From Gemmatimonadota bacterium (lineage in GTDB: Bacteria > Gemmatimonadota > Gemmatimonadetes > Longimicrobiales > Gaopeijiaceae): a DNA stretch of 64,000 nt. A program made the translations under genes and the position numbers. The DNA lies in contig JBBEBG010000022.1 of NCBI GenBank assembly GCA_040882465.1, positions 3,027-67,026 of the forward strand, read 5' to 3'. Positions 62,799 to 64,000 of this stretch are shown here, in pieces. Under the pieces are notes generated by a model, which saw nothing but the letters and a program-made list of their open reading frames with translations, made no database searches and was not told where the DNA came from. Positions within the stretch are counted from its first letter, which is position 1, and each line of letters begins with the position of its first letter.

Positions 62799-62827
62799 AT
62801 GATACGCGAATCGGGTCCGCCTTTCAA
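62799..62827 (-). promoter_or_regulatory. Near-consensus sigma-70 promoter for rimP-nusA operon
   Basis: On the minus strand, -35 TTGAAA (62827-62822) and -10 TATCAT (62804-62799) each match five of six consensus bases and are exactly 17 bases apart. The promoter overlaps the last codons of murA. The predicted start near 62792 gives a leader of about 117 bases that contains the intrinsic terminator before rimP. Confidence 0.7.
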
Positions 62828-64000
62828 CCCCCGTCAATGCGTTGAATCTTCGCCCCGACGCCGCGCAGGCGCTCGTCAATTCGTTCATAACCGCGCTCGA
62901 TCTGCCGGATATTCTGGATTCGGCTCGTCCCTTCGGCAGCCAGCGCCGCCAAAAGCATGGCCATGCCGGCGCGGATATCGGGGCTCTCCAGCGGAGCGGC
63001 CCGGAGGGGAGCCGGACCGACCACCACGGCCCGGTGCGGGTCGCAAAGAATGATCTGAGCCCCCATCGCGACGAGCTTGTCGGTGAAGTACATCCGAGAC
63101 TCGAACATTTTCTCGTGGATCAGGACCGTACCCCGGCATTGGGTCGCGGTCACGAGTGCGATCGAAGTGAGGTCCGCCGGGAAGGCGGGCCAAGGACCGT
63201 CGTCGATTTTCGGCAGGTGCCCGAAGGCGTCGTGTCGGATCTCGCGGTCCCGATCTCCATGGACGACGAGGTCGTTCCCCGATACCTCGCATGCAACGCC
63301 GAGCCTCTGGAACGCGAGGAGAATCGAATCCAGGTGCGGAAGCGGCGCATCCTTTACGGTGAGGACGCTCCCGGTCACCGCCGCGAGCCCGATGAAGGAG
63401 CCCGTTTCGATGTGGTCCGCCTGAAGGTGATAGTCCGCGCCTCCCAGCCGGGAGACCCCTTCAATCTCGAGGACGTGGGTGCCGACGCCTTCGATATGGG
63501 CGCCCATCGCCTGAAGGAGGGCACAAAGGTCCTGAACATGCGGCTCCGCGGCCGCGTTTCTGAGACGCGTTTCCCCCTCCGCCAGGACTGCCGCCATCAC
63601 CGCGTTTTCCGTCGCGGTCACGGAGGGTTCGTCCAGGAAGATATCGGCGCCCTTGAGCTTTCCCGTGACCTCGAAGCCGTGCGAATCCAGGGTCACTTGC
63701 GCCCCCAGACCGCGGAAGGCGACAAAGTGCGTGTCGAGACGCCGCCTCCCGATCACGTCTCCCCCCGGGGGTGCGAGCGATGCCCTCCCCATCCGTGCGA
63801 GGAGGGGACCGGCGGCGAGAATCGAGGCACGGATCCGCTCCGCGAATCGTGCGTCCGGGGTGGAGCTCTCGATGTCGCGGGCCTCGATGCGCACGGCATT
63901 CGGGCCGACCCACTCCACGAACGCACCGAGCGACGCGATCATCTCGAGGAGCGTCTCTACGTCGCGGATCCGCGGCACGTTTTCGAGGGTGACCGGCTCG
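62824..64000 (-). CDS. murA: UDP-N-acetylglucosamine 1-carboxyvinyltransferase (partial)
   Basis: The gene runs off the right edge; about 391 C-terminal residues are present. It is an EPSP-synthase-fold enzyme that adds enolpyruvate to UDP-GlcNAc in peptidoglycan synthesis. Support comes from RIRASILAAGPLLARMG, ATENAVMAAVLAEGETRLRNAA, EPHVQDLCALLQAMGA and the C-terminal DIRAGMAMLLAALAAEG with IERGYERIDERLRG. The position of the usual catalytic Cys (PGGC) reads Asp in LAPPGGDVIGRRRLD. Asp at this place is known from other MurA enzymes and gives fosfomycin insensitivity. Confidence 0.93.
   Translation of the reverse strand, partial: EPVTLENVPRIRDVETLLEMIASLGAFVEWVGPNAVRIEARDIESSTPDARFAERIRASILAAGPLLARMGRASLAPPGGDVIGRRRLDTHFVAFRGLGAQVTLDSHGFEVTGKLKGADIFLDEPSVTATENAVMAAVLAEGETRLRNAAAEPHVQDLCALLQAMGAHIEGVGTHVLEIEGVSRLGGADYHLQADHIETGSFIGLAAVTGSVLTVKDAPLPHLDSILLAFQRLGVACEVSGNDLVVHGDRDREIRHDAFGHLPKIDDGPWPAFPADLTSIALVTATQCRGTVLIHEKMFESRMYFTDKLVAMGAQIILCDPHRAVVVGPAPLRAAPLESPDIRAGMAMLLAALAAEGTSRIQNIRQIERGYERIDERLRGVGAKIQRIDGG

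Overview
This window is a GC-rich (clearly above 60% by eye), densely packed bacterial chromosome segment. It carries about 53 protein genes, one tRNA gene and a few regulatory structures. All but two genes lie on the minus strand; the exceptions are a potassium channel at 2554-4281 and a small lipoprotein at 32960-33373. No phage, insertion sequence, rRNA or CRISPR signal was seen, so this looks like core chromosome. Several protein types resemble what I know from uncultured diderm Gemmatimonadota: a small lipoprotein family at the left edge, a DinG helicase with an N-terminal JAMM domain, DUF4159/DUF4175 envelope proteins, and a MurA with Asp in place of the catalytic Cys. That assignment is an inference from family resemblance, not a database match.

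Layout, left to right. 1-7.6 kb: lipoprotein, metY, tRNA-Ser(UGA), a two-RCK K+ channel (plus strand), then purH-purN-MBL hydrolase-erpA. 7.8-15.2 kb: Ig-like lipoprotein coupled to valS, a tandem HD-GYP protein, a TonB-like anchored protein, an FAH-family hydrolase and a two-helix membrane protein. 15.3-24.8 kb: a tightly overlapped run read right to left as rsmI, DUF4159, DUF4175-like giant coiled coil, helical-repeat protein, 'asparagine synthetase B-like' protein and the JAMM-DinG helicase. 25-33 kb: trxA, lipoprotein, clpB, an M48 metalloprotease and an M14 peptidase. 33-34 kb: a plus-strand lipoprotein converging on a small beta-barrel-like protein.

34-48 kb: guaA, lysA, proS, a small membrane protein, hisS, folC, accD, then the rod-shape operon (mreB, mreC, mreD, mrdA, rodA in transcription order) with a good sigma-70 type promoter 120 bases before mreB. 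48-62.7 kb: the conserved rimP-nusA-ylxQ-infB-ylxP-rbfA-truB-ribF-rpsO-pnp-M16-dut superoperon. It carries one unusual insertion between ribF and rpsO: a LppX/LprG-type lipoprotein and a 14-helix MFS transporter, the same gene order as mycobacterial lprG-p55. Its 5' leader has a near-consensus promoter followed by an intrinsic terminator ahead of rimP. A murA gene runs off the right edge.

The genes are dominated by growth functions: translation, ribosome and tRNA maturation, purine and folate synthesis, cell-wall elongation and envelope proteostasis. The most distinctive structural trait is start/stop overlap of the form NTGA at more than a dozen junctions, using ATG, GTG, TTG and apparently CTG starts. 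Start codons were therefore chosen partly from these overlaps.
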